Shown here: positions 52,089 through 62,143 of the stretch, in pieces
How the letters are laid out: each line of letters opens with the position of its first letter
Numbering within the stretch: the first letter of the stretch is position 1
Assembly: GCF_963678635.1 (NCBI RefSeq)
Contig: NC_087062.1
Span: forward strand, 86,343,845 to 86,407,844
Reading direction: 5' to 3'
DNA from: Symsagittifera roscoffensis
Taxonomy: Eukaryota; Xenacoelomorpha; Acoela; Convolutidae
Length of the DNA stretch: 64,000 bases
Program-made: the position numbers and the translations under genes
Notes under the pieces: generated by a model
The model's input: the letters and a program-made list of their open reading frames with translations, nothing else
What the model was told of the DNA's origin: nothing
Databases searched by the model: none

Positions 52089-53878
52089 GCCGCCAACTTG
52101 GATCACTCCATCGATCAAATTCCCATCCAACCAACCTTACCTCTTCAATCCCAATAATACCACTTTTTGCTTTTCCGCCACCCGATTTTCCATCTAGCAA
52201 TGTAACATCAGGCATGAATTCCGACACTAACTCACAAATTTCAGTTTTATACTCCATTTCACAGCTAAATAACCCGAATATTGAAACCCCCGACGAATTT
52301 GCCGACTCAGAACCATCTCCATCCAATAATTTTCATAACCCTTCTCAGTTTTCTCAACCTCCTTTTCAACCCATATTGTCAAATAACCCTGACCCCATCA
52401 CTCCTACACCCTCTTATGCTTCCCAAGTTACCCCAACCTACTCCTCATACCATTCTGACCAATCATCTCCAGACACCCCCCGAATCTCCCCAGAGCTAGA
52501 CAATTTTATTACCCTCCAACAACAACCCTACCACCTTAACACCCCGACCATAAACCAAATCTCCTCCACTACAAATTCATCCAATCCCCCTACACCCTCT
52601 TCAAATTATACTGAATCATTAGCACCATCATCCACATCAACTGAATCCTCACTCAACACTAATAGAGCTTACCGCACTTTTAAAAGAAAGTTCCCCAACC
52701 ATCCTTTCCCAGCAAAACCAGGAACAGCCCGTGAATACATCAACCACCCCCAGCATACTAACACTAGAGAATTTTTAGCTATCACTTTACCCTCATTTCC
52801 ACAATACACCTTAAACACCCCTCATGACGCTAACGAAACACGCAACTTTGTAGACGAATACGTTTTAATGCCCACTCTCTCTTGGACCTCATACTATCAT
52901 TTCACTAACCCTCTTTGCTTACCTTTAACCAACACATCCATCGATATAGACCGAAACAAAGACATGCTATATCGACTAACTACACCACTCACCGCTAGAC
53001 AATTTACTTACGTAGGATATAAAAAATCACTAAAAATACACACTGCACCTAGAGCTAATGAATATACACTAGAATACTACGATCACAACATCATCAGAGC
53101 TAACCAAGATCAATTCTTAGACGACGATCGCTTCGCTAACCCACAAATCACCGAGAAATTTTTCATCAAGACACTATATGTATTTACACTAAACATCTTC
53201 GACCGAAAGTTTGATCACATTATTTCAGAAGCACTAACAAGCACACAAGCGTACGAAAGTTTTAAAGAACGCTTCCAAATCTTTTCACTAACCTTTCATT
53301 TCCTTGCACCACACGAAAGAGATTTACACTGCTCACACGATATTATGTTGCGAACTAAACAAACACATACATACAGTTACTATCGTTTCATCCAAAATCA
53401 CTTTGACCTCCACACACCCTCTAGACAACCACACCATCGCTTTCAATTCATCAATTCAAAATACACTTCACCGTATTTCCTAAATTTCACATATTGTATT
53501 AAAGATACTAACCTTCATGGTATTCTTCGTAACTATGACCCCATAACCCAAATGTACATTTTCTGCCCCATCACCAAGACCTTCAACGCCGAAGAATCCC
53601 GACCCTTCCTTATCCCGCACGAGTTTGTACAGCCTATAGAAATCCCCATTTTAGAATTCATCCACAACACTAAATTTAACCACAAATTATATAACTTAAT
53701 CCAAAACACACCTTATGAGTTTGCAGTAGGCACTGAAGAACTAACCATTATTAAGGCACTTCAATTGCTTTGGCCACTGCTTCAAACTAAAAATATCATC
53801 CGCATCTTAGCTAAACTACTAACAACTTCAGAACTAGTTCACGATATCTTTCCCCACGGTTTTTTCCCCGACGACTAA
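52085..53878 (+). CDS. 597-aa accessory protein of unknown function
   Basis: The ATG is part of ATGA and overlaps the preceding stop, suggesting termination-reinitiation or an independent spliced mRNA. Residues 1 to about 195 are Ser/Pro/Thr/Asn-rich and disordered-looking. About 200-597 look globular, with many Tyr, Phe and His (for example FVDEYVLMPTLSWTSYYHF, LTFHFLAPHERDLHCSHD). There is no signal peptide or clear membrane helix and no catalytic motif that I recognise. The C-terminal 37 codons survive in the envelope-less copy A with conserved pattern, perhaps because that DNA also has an RNA role. The strand is more C-rich than pol. It could be structural (matrix or tegument-like) or regulatory. 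Confidence 0.75.
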   Translation: MSRQLGSLHRSNSHPTNLTSSIPIIPLFAFPPPDFPSSNVTSGMNSDTNSQISVLYSISQLNNPNIETPDEFADSEPSPSNNFHNPSQFSQPPFQPILSNNPDPITPTPSYASQVTPTYSSYHSDQSSPDTPRISPELDNFITLQQQPYHLNTPTINQISSTTNSSNPPTPSSNYTESLAPSSTSTESSLNTNRAYRTFKRKFPNHPFPAKPGTAREYINHPQHTNTREFLAITLPSFPQYTLNTPHDANETRNFVDEYVLMPTLSWTSYYHFTNPLCLPLTNTSIDIDRNKDMLYRLTTPLTARQFTYVGYKKSLKIHTAPRANEYTLEYYDHNIIRANQDQFLDDDRFANPQITEKFFIKTLYVFTLNIFDRKFDHIISEALTSTQAYESFKERFQIFSLTFHFLAPHERDLHCSHDIMLRTKQTHTYSYYRFIQNHFDLHTPSRQPHHRFQFINSKYTSPYFLNFTYCIKDTNLHGILRNYDPITQMYIFCPITKTFNAEESRPFLIPHEFVQPIEIPILEFIHNTKFNHKLYNLIQNTPYEFAVGTEELTIIKALQLLWPLLQTKNIIRILAKLLTTSELVHDIFPHGFFPDD

Positions 53879-53881
53879 CAG

Positions 53882-53960
53882 GTAAGTATGAATTAAATGA
53901 ATATTACTAACTAATTAAAATATTAAAAAACTCACCATTCTTTATTCATGTTTTCTTTAG
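53882..53960 (+). other. Small intron (79 bp) right after the last ORF
   Basis: CAG/GTAAGTATG donor at 53881/53882, an exact TACTAAC branch-site consensus at 53905-53911, and a TTTTCTTTAG acceptor ending at 53960. All three signals are near-ideal. It begins three bases after the stop codon of the 597-aa ORF. In copy A the acceptor side is preserved but the donor is not. The donor could also be used for a longer splice, or this could be the 3' acceptor used by leader donors. Confidence 0.55.
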
Positions 53961-55493
53961 ATTTTTAGCCTTCATCTTCGATCATCTGAAAAATTCACAA
54001 AAGAAAAATAAAAAATAGCAAACTTCTTCAAAACTGTTTAAGACCCTTTTAACTTTTGCACCAACAATTAAATAAATATAATACCAATGCAGTAAATTAA
54101 TTTATAAAATTTTCCCCCAAAGCAGTAAATCTACATATGATGAGAATTTGTATCTTAAAATTCCCCCATTACTAGCAGTAAATTTCCAAATTCTATGCAG
54201 TAAATTAATAAAATGCAATTGCAGTACTAACCTTTTGATATTTTCATTCATTCGCACAGAAATTCTATCCACACTCACACAACTCGCCCACGAAGAATTG
54301 TTTAAAATAATGAATTTCAGTTTCAAGTTTTCACACTCAACAACTCTAACATATAATAACAAGTTTCAAACTTTCCTTTAACCCGGTTGGAAAGGAATCA
54401 TATACTAAACAAAACTAACCAACGCAGCTTACTAAATACCACAAATCATAAAATAACAGCATGACTAAGAAAAGGAAACCAACGGTACCCAAACCGGACT
54501 AACCCAGTTTAAAACTGGATAATTTATTCTTTTGAAGACTATTACAAAGTCTTAGAAAGAAATAATAAAACACAAAAAAGTCGAAAGACAAACCCATACC
54601 ACAAACAATTTGCTTTTTGAACAAAGTACATAACCAACAAGACATAAGTAAAACCACAACAAACCCAACATAAAATGTTGTCACATAACAGGACTCCTCA
54701 TAAAAACCGCATGAAATCATACTCCCACACCTGGCCTAACCCACCAGGAAAGGACGTCCTGAGCATGCTCTATAGCCGGCCTAACCCACCGCGCTACATC
54801 CACGCTTTGTGACCACACCTTTATTTTTAATAAGAGCTACTCAAGGGTGAGTAACTCTTCAAAATAACCGAACTAAAACAAAAAGCTTTTGTGAAAACAA
54901 CTAACTAAAATCATTATTAAAAAATATATTAAACTAATAAAAGATTTATAAAATGTAAAATTACATGATGCAATATATAGATCAGAATACAACACCAAGG
55001 ACGAACATCAAAAGACAAGACGACCTCACTACACTCGAGAGAGAATGACCAACTACAATCGATATGCCGCTCACAATCACAACTCAAAGGATTTAGAGTA
55101 CGACTTGACTTCGCAGAAAAGGACTTCATTGAACTAGACCAATGACCACCTCGATGTTCAAGTATACGTACAGATCCGAGTAACCAGGCATCCCCTCCAC
55201 GCACAATCTCCACGCCATTCCCGAGCTAGATCAAACACAAAAGAAGTTCTCTCCGAAGAACAGAAAAACCTGACATAGCCAACCATTCTGAAACCATAAT
55301 TGATGCTGTTGCAGAGACTCAGTCGTTGTCACAAGAAGAACACAACGTCTTGTGTCCTCAATTCCAGATCCCTGGAACTTCCTTAACAAAAAGGAAACAA
55401 AAGAAAAATGATGTTCACCAAATACCAACGTCCATCATCCATCCTTGAACTACAGAAGAACTGTTCTAAAAAATTCTGTAAAACCCGGATGGG
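53961..55493 (+). other. 3' noncoding region of copy B
   Basis: About 1.5 kb without a credible gene, conserved in copy A. It holds five GCAGTAAAT / GCAGTACTAA motifs between about 54089 and 54235, the near-palindrome CCTTTAACCCGGTTGGAAAGG (near 54375), a twice-used GGCCTAACCCACC (54734 and 54779), and ends in ACCCGGATGGG at the LTR. ORFs on the minus strand here are fortuitous. Confidence 0.6.
55483..55493 (+). other. Atypical plus-strand primer region
   Basis: The bases directly before the 3' LTR are CCCGGATGGG, the same in copy A (CCCCGGATGGG at 2275-2285). A normal polypurine tract of ten or more purines is absent; GGATGGG is the only purine-rich part. Conservation suggests it does the job. 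Confidence 0.5.
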
Positions 55494-55903
55494 TGGAACC
55501 TGATCTAAACTATATTTTATGATTGGATAAATTAAATGTTTTACCAATGTAAAGTATTTAATATTAACCAATCATGATCCATCTAACTAACAACCCACTT
55601 ATTTGTAAGTGCTGAAGTTACTTGTAATTTCAGCACCAGAGAGATTTGAATTTAACTTAGAAATTAGTTGGACTCTCCCGAGCACTTCAGCAGCCGCAAT
55701 AAACCAGTATACCCTAGATCTATTGAGCCTAGCAGAGACTAGTTAAACAACCTGAGACTAGATAGTATAAGAGTAAGATTAGGATCGGTATTAGACTAAG
55801 AAGTTGCACGAATCTATCCGGCCGAAAATAAGATAGCGTGACGAGCAGACGGTGTACCCTATCCGAAATTACTCTATGAGTTATACACCCCAGTCATAAC
55901 TCA
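55494..55903 (+). repeat. 3' LTR (410 bp)
   Basis: Appears identical to 37009-37418 on direct reading and ends CATAACTCA followed by the CAAT duplication. TATAAGAG is at 55766-55773, the same offset (272) as in the 5' LTR. Confidence 0.97.
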
Positions 55904-55907
55904 CAAT

Positions 55908-57048
55908 TATTATTGTAATATAATCAATTATTTTCTCTTTTTACAGGGTGCGAGCTACCTTGCTTTGAAATTGGTCATATTTTAGCTTGCATCAACTTTG
56001 TTTTGAAAGCAGGCCTATTTTGCAAAACCAATTCTAAAAAAATATATAATCTTTTGTTTTGATACAGGTTATAAAAAAAGTTCCGGCCTCCCTGTCAAAA
56101 AAACGTCATACCTGAAATGATGAGAATCAAAGTTAACAAAGCGGTAACAAAACTAAAGTTAATGTTGATCAACATTATTTCAACTCAAATACAAAATCCT
56201 CTTGAATGTTTTGCAGCTAAACTAGCAAAGTATATTGTTTTGTTTGTTGATCGAAATGACCCTGAAGAAAGATGTAGAATTATTTGTATAAAAGTTTTCA
56301 CGTTGTGTTTCTCAATTCTGAAATTTAGCGATAGACTTACATTAATTGCCATTATAACTGATTACAACAATCGTCAATATTTCAGTGCTGAAAACTTTTG
56401 GCCTGAATAATTTTCCCAATACATAAATGAATGCATCGCTTATGTCCCAAACTTCCGGGTTCAGGTGGTCAAATTATGTCAACTGGGTTTAACAGATACA
56501 CTCTCTCGACTTTTCTGGTCGAACAATGTCCAGTTTTGACTTCAAGTTCCTAAAAGGGCCAAGTTCAAAAACTTTGATTCAATCATAGAGAAAATAGTTG
56601 ACTTATCGACTGAATTAAGCATTTGAGAAATAAATGAGTCAAAAATGACGTGTTCAGGCGGTTTTTGGAAGGTTTTGGTCAAAGATTGCCTTTTTTATAT
56701 CCAAAGGAAGTTTTGGCACAAAAAGGAAACAGTTAGGTTCGCCACTACCTATATATTTAAGCATTGAAGCTAAAAGTTCCTAAAAAATAATCACCGCCGA
56801 AACATGTCAAAAATCTCCCCAAACTCGATTTTCCTCGGAAGTATTAATTCTAATGGGATGTGACGAAAAAAAGTAACTAATTTTATCAATTTTTTCATGG
56901 CCAGTTCAATATTTTTAAAAGTTTTAATCTTTTCCATTTTAACCATTTTATTTCTAATTTTGTTTTTCAAATAATCGAATATTTTTGTTTATAAAATCCA
57001 TAACCAAACTTTGTAGATGTAGATGTGAAAAAAATAATCTTTTTGCAG
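55908..57048. other. Unassigned flanking DNA
   Basis: The first 50 bp continue the AT-palindromic host repeat. A 97-codon frame at 56117-56410 has an ATG but no recognisable family. No gene is supported. Confidence 0.45.
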
Positions 57049-57234
57049 CGTTCTGAAAAGTTAGAATACGAACGAACACTTTCATCCCTCGTCATTCAGC
57101 ATCATCCTGCCAACATTCAGCATCTTTGTTCGACAACTTCCCTTACCTTCCCGCCTCAACCGAATCCATCCTACATCAACAGCCACCCCTACCACAACGC
57201 TTACAACCCAATAGTAAGCCGACACCCGTAGCGT
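57049..57234 (+). CDS. Possible terminal coding exon of a host gene
   Basis: An acceptor-like TCTTTTTGCAG ends at 57048. The frame after it is open for 61 codons to TAG (57229-57231), C-rich and Pro/His/Asn/Ser-rich (TFPPQPNPSYINSHPYHN, VSRHP at the end), quite unlike the surrounding T-rich DNA. An AATAAA follows at 57313-57318, about 80 bases after the stop, as expected for a last exon. There is no upstream exon in sight and no family recognised; Pro/His/Asn-rich C-termini occur in many transcription factors. It may be a chance C-rich island. Confidence 0.3.
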
Positions 57235-57616
57235 TAACACGCCACAGCATAACACCCCATTCAAAGATTCCAAAAAACAATTGAGAAAAAACCTTGATAT
57301 TATAAACCATTAAATAAAAATCATTAATTTATGCTTGTTTTTGATAAAGTCCATTTGACAGACAGCACCACATTTTCATTACAACATTTTTTGAAATTTT
57401 TAAATTTTTTTCTCAAGAAACATTTTGGACTCGATATCAAAAATGTAATCTAGATAATCGGCGCAAACTACCTCATATCATTTAAAACAATCTGCTTTTG
57501 TTTATTTTCTTCTAAGCAAATATAAACTTACTTTTGAAGTTGTGTAAGAGGGGAAAATGAAACGAAATTGTTTATTTAACCTTCACATCTTCATTTTCTT
57601 AAGACTTTCATCAAAG
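57235..57616. other. Short 3' UTR-like stretch and unassigned DNA
   Basis: AATAAA at 57313; the rest is AT-rich with nothing recognised. Confidence 0.35.
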
Positions 57617-57956
57617 TGATTGTAAGTGGCCTTCTCATAGAGTAATTTCGGATAAAGTACACCGTCTGTTCGTCACGCCATCTTATTTTCGGTAACTTCT
57701 TAGTCTAATACAATCCCAATCTTACTCTTATATCTCCTAGTCTCAATAAATTTAGCGTGTAATAGTATTTGCGAGGCTTAGAATCAAGAACTGTTCTGAG
57801 GAAGGTCAACTATTTGCTAAGTTAAATTTATTCTCTTCTAGCTGAAACTATAATTAGTGTTAGTCATGGATCATGATTAACTAGTTCTAACTACTTTACA
57901 GAGATAATTTATTACTAATATAATTGGTTATAAATACTTGTTTTATATTGGTGCCA
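57617..57956 (-). repeat. Solo LTR of the giant element, decayed
   Basis: On the minus strand it starts TGGCACCAATATAAAACAAG (diverged TGGAACC...) and ends ...CAATCA. The conserved block is clear: GATATAAGAGTAAGATTGGGATT, GTATTAGACTAAGAAGTT, CGAAAATAAGATGGCGTGACGAACAGACGGTGTAC, GAAATTACTCTATGAG. The GCACGAATCTATCCGG stretch present in the other LTRs is deleted. The flanking bases (AAAG / AAAA) are only a partial duplication. No internal sequence lies on either side, so it is the product of LTR-LTR recombination or a fragment. Confidence 0.82.
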
Positions 57957-58984
57957 AAAATCATCTACCAAGGAAAATGAAATTGTCATGATAAACTGAG
58001 TTTTTGGATTTGTTTCTCCTTTAATTTTTTCTCGGGAATCGATTATGTTTCGGAATCGATATCTTGGTAACAATTTAGATGATCGGCGTATACTTGCTTA
58101 CGTGAACTATATAATTTATTACCACCTGCAATCGTTTATTTGGGAGATGAGCAGTTAAACAATAAGCAAATTAGACAAAGCCACTTAAAAAATTAGACAA
58201 TTTTGCAAAACTGCAATTGTGAGAAAATAGATGAAAGTGAGAGAGATTGAAACTGTTTGCAAACGAATTGCGAAAGAAAATTGATGTTTTTTTTGCAGAA
58301 AATACGGTGGCCAAAAATTTGACTTGTCGCTCATCCATCCTTTATTCAATTCAGAACTCTCCTAAAATATTCGGATCAGACATTTTATGTTACTTCAAAC
58401 TAAATGTTTTGATAGGTTTTGTCATTTTATGTTCTTTTTGTATTTGTGAAATTCGACTCTTAAGAAAAAGTTTTGTTGGCCCTTTCCTTTTCATAGAAGT
58501 TACGTCTAAAATGCCAGATCTGTAAGAAAAAATTCGTCTAATTTCGTTTTTGTAGCTTCCGCTTATTTTGCTTGTGCCCTTAATTCTTTCGAATTTCCTA
58601 TGCCCTGTTTATTCATTCGACACGATAATTATTTAGTTTGCAAAATTACGTACAGGGAAAAAAACCCTAAAACTGTTCTCCAAAAGATTTTGTAAAAACA
58701 CACACTCGATGAGGATTTTAGCAACCTTTTCTATTGTTTAGGAAAACTCTCATTTTAATTTTGAAAATGAGAAGGACAATCAGAGATTCTCATGAACAAA
58801 GTTTTAGATTTTTTGTCTTTTCTTTAATCTCAAGAAACGTTTTGAAATCGATACTCATCAAATAAGTTAGATAAACGGCGCCTACTAGCTTTTACGTAAG
58901 ACATACCAATCAATAGGTAAACTCTCATATGAGTTATGAAAATGAGAAGGACGATATTATCTTCTCGTTAACAGATTTTTTGAA

Positions 58985-59070
58985 ATTGTTTGTTTACTGT
59001 TTGTTTACTGTCAACTGTCACCTTTTGCTACTTGTTTGTTTACTGTCACCTGTTTGTTTCTTGCATTAGA
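58985..59070. repeat. TTTGTTTACTGT(CA) minisatellite
   Basis: TTGTTTGTTTACTG recurs four to five times with CAACTGTCACC or CACCTG spacers. Confidence 0.7.
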
Positions 59071-59149
59071 CACAACTTTAATTGTACTTAAGTGTTTGAG
59101 TAAAGAGATACATTACTAAAAAAAATTTTTAAGATATATATCATTGTTT

Positions 59150-59310
59150 TTTCTTGAAACTTCCATCAAGGTCAGCAACTTTCTTACATCATTTTTTTCT
59201 CGGATTTTTTCATCAAGGTCACTAACTTCCTTACATCAATTTTTTCCTGAGACTTTCATCAAGGTCAACAACTTTCTTGCATCATTTTTTTCTCGAAATT
59301 TTCATGAAAA
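59150..59310. repeat. 46-bp tandem repeat, about 3.4 units
   Basis: The unit core is CATCAAGGTCAACAACTTTCTTACATCA followed by a T run and CTCGGA/CTTGAA. Starts are near 59165, 59211 and 59257, with a partial fourth. An ORF (59144-59365) is produced by the repeat because 46-bp units with few stops stay open; it is not taken as a gene. Confidence 0.8.
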
Positions 59311-60035
59311 ACTTCAGGTTATATATACACTTTGGGACCAGGCAATCGAATATTATCCATTATAATCCATTAGTTTTAGAGAAAAAATTAATTATAATCA
59401 ATTTAAAATCCATAATAATGGGTTATAACCAATTATGAACTACAATTTTCTCTATTTAAATTTTCTGCTGATTTTGCAGCTTTTTTCTGCGTTACTCACA
59501 GTCAACTTGATTTCTAAACCTACTCATATTTAGTTGAAATTTGCAAAACCATACTTTTGCACCTACCCTCACCCCATTTAAGGGGGTGTGTGTGCATTTT
59601 AGGGGGCACGATAAATGAAAGTAAGGGTGATAGGCGGGGAGGGGAGGTGGTGGCAAATGAAGTAAGTAAGAATAGTGGGAGCTAGTGTGAAGTATTTAGG
59701 CCTAGGGGGAGACAAGTAGAAAAAAAACATGTAGAAGACAATACAATTTTTTGCTGTAGCCAAATGTAAAACAAAAATTAGCTATTGCAACGTTCAAGTT
59801 TTAAGTATTTGATTTCATGATTTGAGAAAATCCAGACTCTTGCTCATAGAAATCAATGATAATATATTGTAATATATTATCATCCATTATAATCTACTAT
59901 AATAGATTTTTCTATAATTTCGTGGAGACAGACCATGAAAATCCATCAATCAAATCCATTAATCAAATTTTATCTATGGAACCTCATTACCGGCTACACT
60001 GTTTTGTGAGGTAACTAAATTAGCGACAACAGAAG

Positions 60036-60444
60036 TGGAACCTGATCTAAACTACATTTTATGATTGGATAAATTAGATATTTTACCACTGTAAAGTATT
60101 TAATATTAACCAATCATGATCCATCTAACTAACAACCCACTTATTTGTAAGTGCTGAAATTACTTGTAATTTCAGCACCAGAGAGATTTGAATTTATTTA
60201 GAAATTAGTTGACTCTCCAAGAAGACTTCAGCAGCCGCAATAAACCAGTATACCCTAGATCTATTGAGCCTAGCAGAGACTAGTTAAACAACCTGAGACT
60301 AGATAGTATAAGAGTAAGATTAGGATCGGTATTAGACTAAGAAGTTGCACAAATCTATCCGGCCGAAAATAAGATAGCGTGACGAGCAGACGGTGTACCC
60401 TATCCGAAATTACTCTATGAGTTATACACTTCGGTCCTAACTCA
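60036..60444 (+). repeat. 5' LTR of copy C (409 bp)
   Basis: TGGAACCTG to CCTAACTCA. It differs from the copy B LTR at a modest number of sites, including AGAAGACTTCAG against CGAGCACTTCAG and ACTTCGGTCC against ACCCCAGTCA. TATAAGAG is at 60307-60314. The 5' flank is GAAG; the matching 3' duplication is outside the window. Confidence 0.95.
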
Positions 60445-60446
60445 TC

Positions 60447-60469
60447 TGGTGCGACCATAAGTCTCGAAC
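60447..60469 (+). other. Primer-binding site of copy C
   Basis: Identical to 37421-37443 and also two bases after the LTR. Confidence 0.85.
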
Positions 60470-60534
60470 AAGACCTTAATAGCTTAGAATTAACCAAAAA
60501 TAGATTAGAATTTAGACAAAACATTTTTAAAAAA

Positions 60535-60810
60535 ATGTTACACGATGATAATTTAATCGAAATGTCTCTACGACTCAATAGATCAAAGCCAATATTCCGA
60601 ACGATAAGAGAACTACCCGGAATTGCAAGAAGACCTCGAACCAGAGACGACATACGACAAAGTAGAAACTTACCATATAGTTATATGATAGTTCGGCAAA
60701 AGCCAACACAAACTTTTGTATTTAGAATACTACTAGCAATGAATTTAGATTTTCATTTGCAATCTTCAAAATCATTTCAGGCGCTAAACAAAATTATTAA
60801 TATACAATAA
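60535..60810 (+). CDS. Small basic leader ORF of copy C (91 aa)
   Basis: Homologue of 37507-37740. The first 75 residues align with about ten replacements (RLNRSKP, RRPRTRDDIRQSR). The C-terminus is longer because the copies differ just after LDFHLQ. Function is unknown, as in copy B. Confidence 0.5.
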   Translation: MLHDDNLIEMSLRLNRSKPIFRTIRELPGIARRPRTRDDIRQSRNLPYSYMIVRQKPTQTFVFRILLAMNLDFHLQSSKSFQALNKIINIQ

Positions 60811-61675
60811 CGATTGATAAAGAGATCTCAGATCGTTTTCCTAAATTCTGCAGTAATATACAAAACATGTTTGAAAAAAATTTATTGAAAAATCAAAATA
60901 AAAATTAGTAGCATGACAATAAATGGTTAGTAATCATAAATCATCCTGTTGTTCCAGCTTCATCACCTAAACATAACAGCATTCATAAGCTCACTAATAT
61001 CATAAAAACACTAAATCTTTTCTCTACACAATTTTAAATCATTTTAAACTTAAATTCACTTAAATTTAAAATCAGATCATCAAGGCTCATCCTTGGATCT
61101 TAAATCATTTTCTATTTAATTAAATTTAAAACTTGATCATCAAGGCCTATCCTTGGATCAAAAAGAACAATTTTGTTCTCCCCCACCCACTTAGCTAGTG
61201 TCTAACGACCTCAAACGTCGATTCACTATCCAACCCTTTCTAAAAACCCAGGACTAACAGAAATTATTGAATAAAACTAATCATTCAAATTAGGATAAAC
61301 AGTGAAGAACTTCGGTTATTCATCCTTCACTTGATCCCCCCTCTTACCAGACCCAGGATAAATCTTAGACTTAGTAAATTTAAAATAGTATCTAACGAAC
61401 TACTCGCGTTCTAATTATACCTGAACCTTGTGGATCGATTTACTATTCTCCAACCCTGAACACAATCACTACCCTTAAGTAAGATTAAGTAAGTTAACAC
61501 CTTAGCTTATACTAGCCACGAGAAAGTATAAAATCATTCTTCGGAATCGATATAATTTTCTCCCCAACCCTGAACAAATAGACCCAGGTTAGGCTAACCA
61601 AAAAATCGTAAGGACTAACAGTCAAAGAAAATAGAAATCATTTAACAACCTTTTGCATCCGTCATCCTAAACCTT
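60811..61675 (+). other. Leader of copy C
   Basis: Noncoding, colinear with 37741-38670. It includes both CAAGG/CCTTG hairpins (61075-61099 and 61135-61159) and the three CGAT...CCAACCCT modules. The GTAAGATTAAGTAAGT donor candidates are kept near 61481-61491. Confidence 0.6.
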
Positions 61676-62143
61676 ATGTCATTTAAAAACCTAGGAAATA
61701 AACAAACAATCGTTTTACACAATTGTGAAATAGATAACAAAAAATACGATCTTGTAATCACACCTCATACACAAACAGTTGGATACATTAGAACAAAACG
61801 ACAAACATTAAAAAGAAAAATAATAACCAAACAAAGACAAATAACACGAAAAAGATTTTCCAAAAACCGAAACGCATTTTCAGAATCAGAAACCAGCAGT
61901 TTAGACGAACTTTATAAATTAAAAGAATCTATAGATAAAAATTGCCCCATTCACGATCAATTATATTTTTCCGACTCAGAAACAACTTCAAATTCATCAA
62001 AAAGAGGAAAAAGAAGAATAAAAAAACAATATAAACACAAACCAGTACACTTATACAATTGGAATCAACCAATTAGACACATCGATAGTTACATATTAAC
62101 ATTCATCAAACGAAAAAATGAGCTCAACACACACCCCAGGTGA
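61676..62143 (+). CDS. Basic 155-aa protein (copy C)
   Basis: Same length and layout as 38671-39138, with about 11 residue changes, none disturbing the basic cluster RGKRRIKKQYKHK or the Ser/Glu clusters. Silent changes outnumber replacements by my count. It ends inside gag at the same donor-like CCCAG/GTGA. The intactness here contrasts with the broken gag of this copy. Confidence 0.75.
   Translation: MSFKNLGNKQTIVLHNCEIDNKKYDLVITPHTQTVGYIRTKRQTLKRKIITKQRQITRKRFSKNRNAFSESETSSLDELYKLKESIDKNCPIHDQLYFSDSETTSNSSKRGKRRIKKQYKHKPVHLYNWNQPIRHIDSYILTFIKRKNELNTHPR

Larger units (their letters stand above)
37009..55903 (+). mobile_element. Complete giant Ty3/gypsy-type endogenous-retrovirus-like element, 18.9 kb (copy B)
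   Basis: It is bounded by two 410-bp LTRs that appear identical by direct comparison and by a CAAT duplication. All major reading frames are uninterrupted, so the insertion is young and possibly still competent. Order: LTR, primer-binding site, leader with small ORF, 155-aa ORF, Gag-Pol, two small membrane ORFs, start-less Ser/Pro-rich frame, envelope candidate, start-less tail frame, 597-aa ORF, small intron, long 3' noncoding region, LTR. The protease-RT-RNase H-integrase order identifies Ty3/gypsy (Metaviridae-like). The length is two to three times that of usual gypsy or errantivirus elements. Confidence 0.96.
57957..60035. other. Unassigned DNA with two minisatellites
   Basis: Apart from the tandem repeats at 58985-59070 and 59150-59310 and AT-palindromic TTATAATCCATTATAAT-like stretches near 59345-59450 and 59865-59950, nothing was identified. 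The 92-codon frame at 58247-58525 is not convincing. Confidence 0.45.

Noticed and set aside
60270-60653. 127-codon minus-strand ORF over LTR and leader of copy C
   Set aside because: Broken in the closely similar copy B; antisense shadow of conserved LTR sequence.
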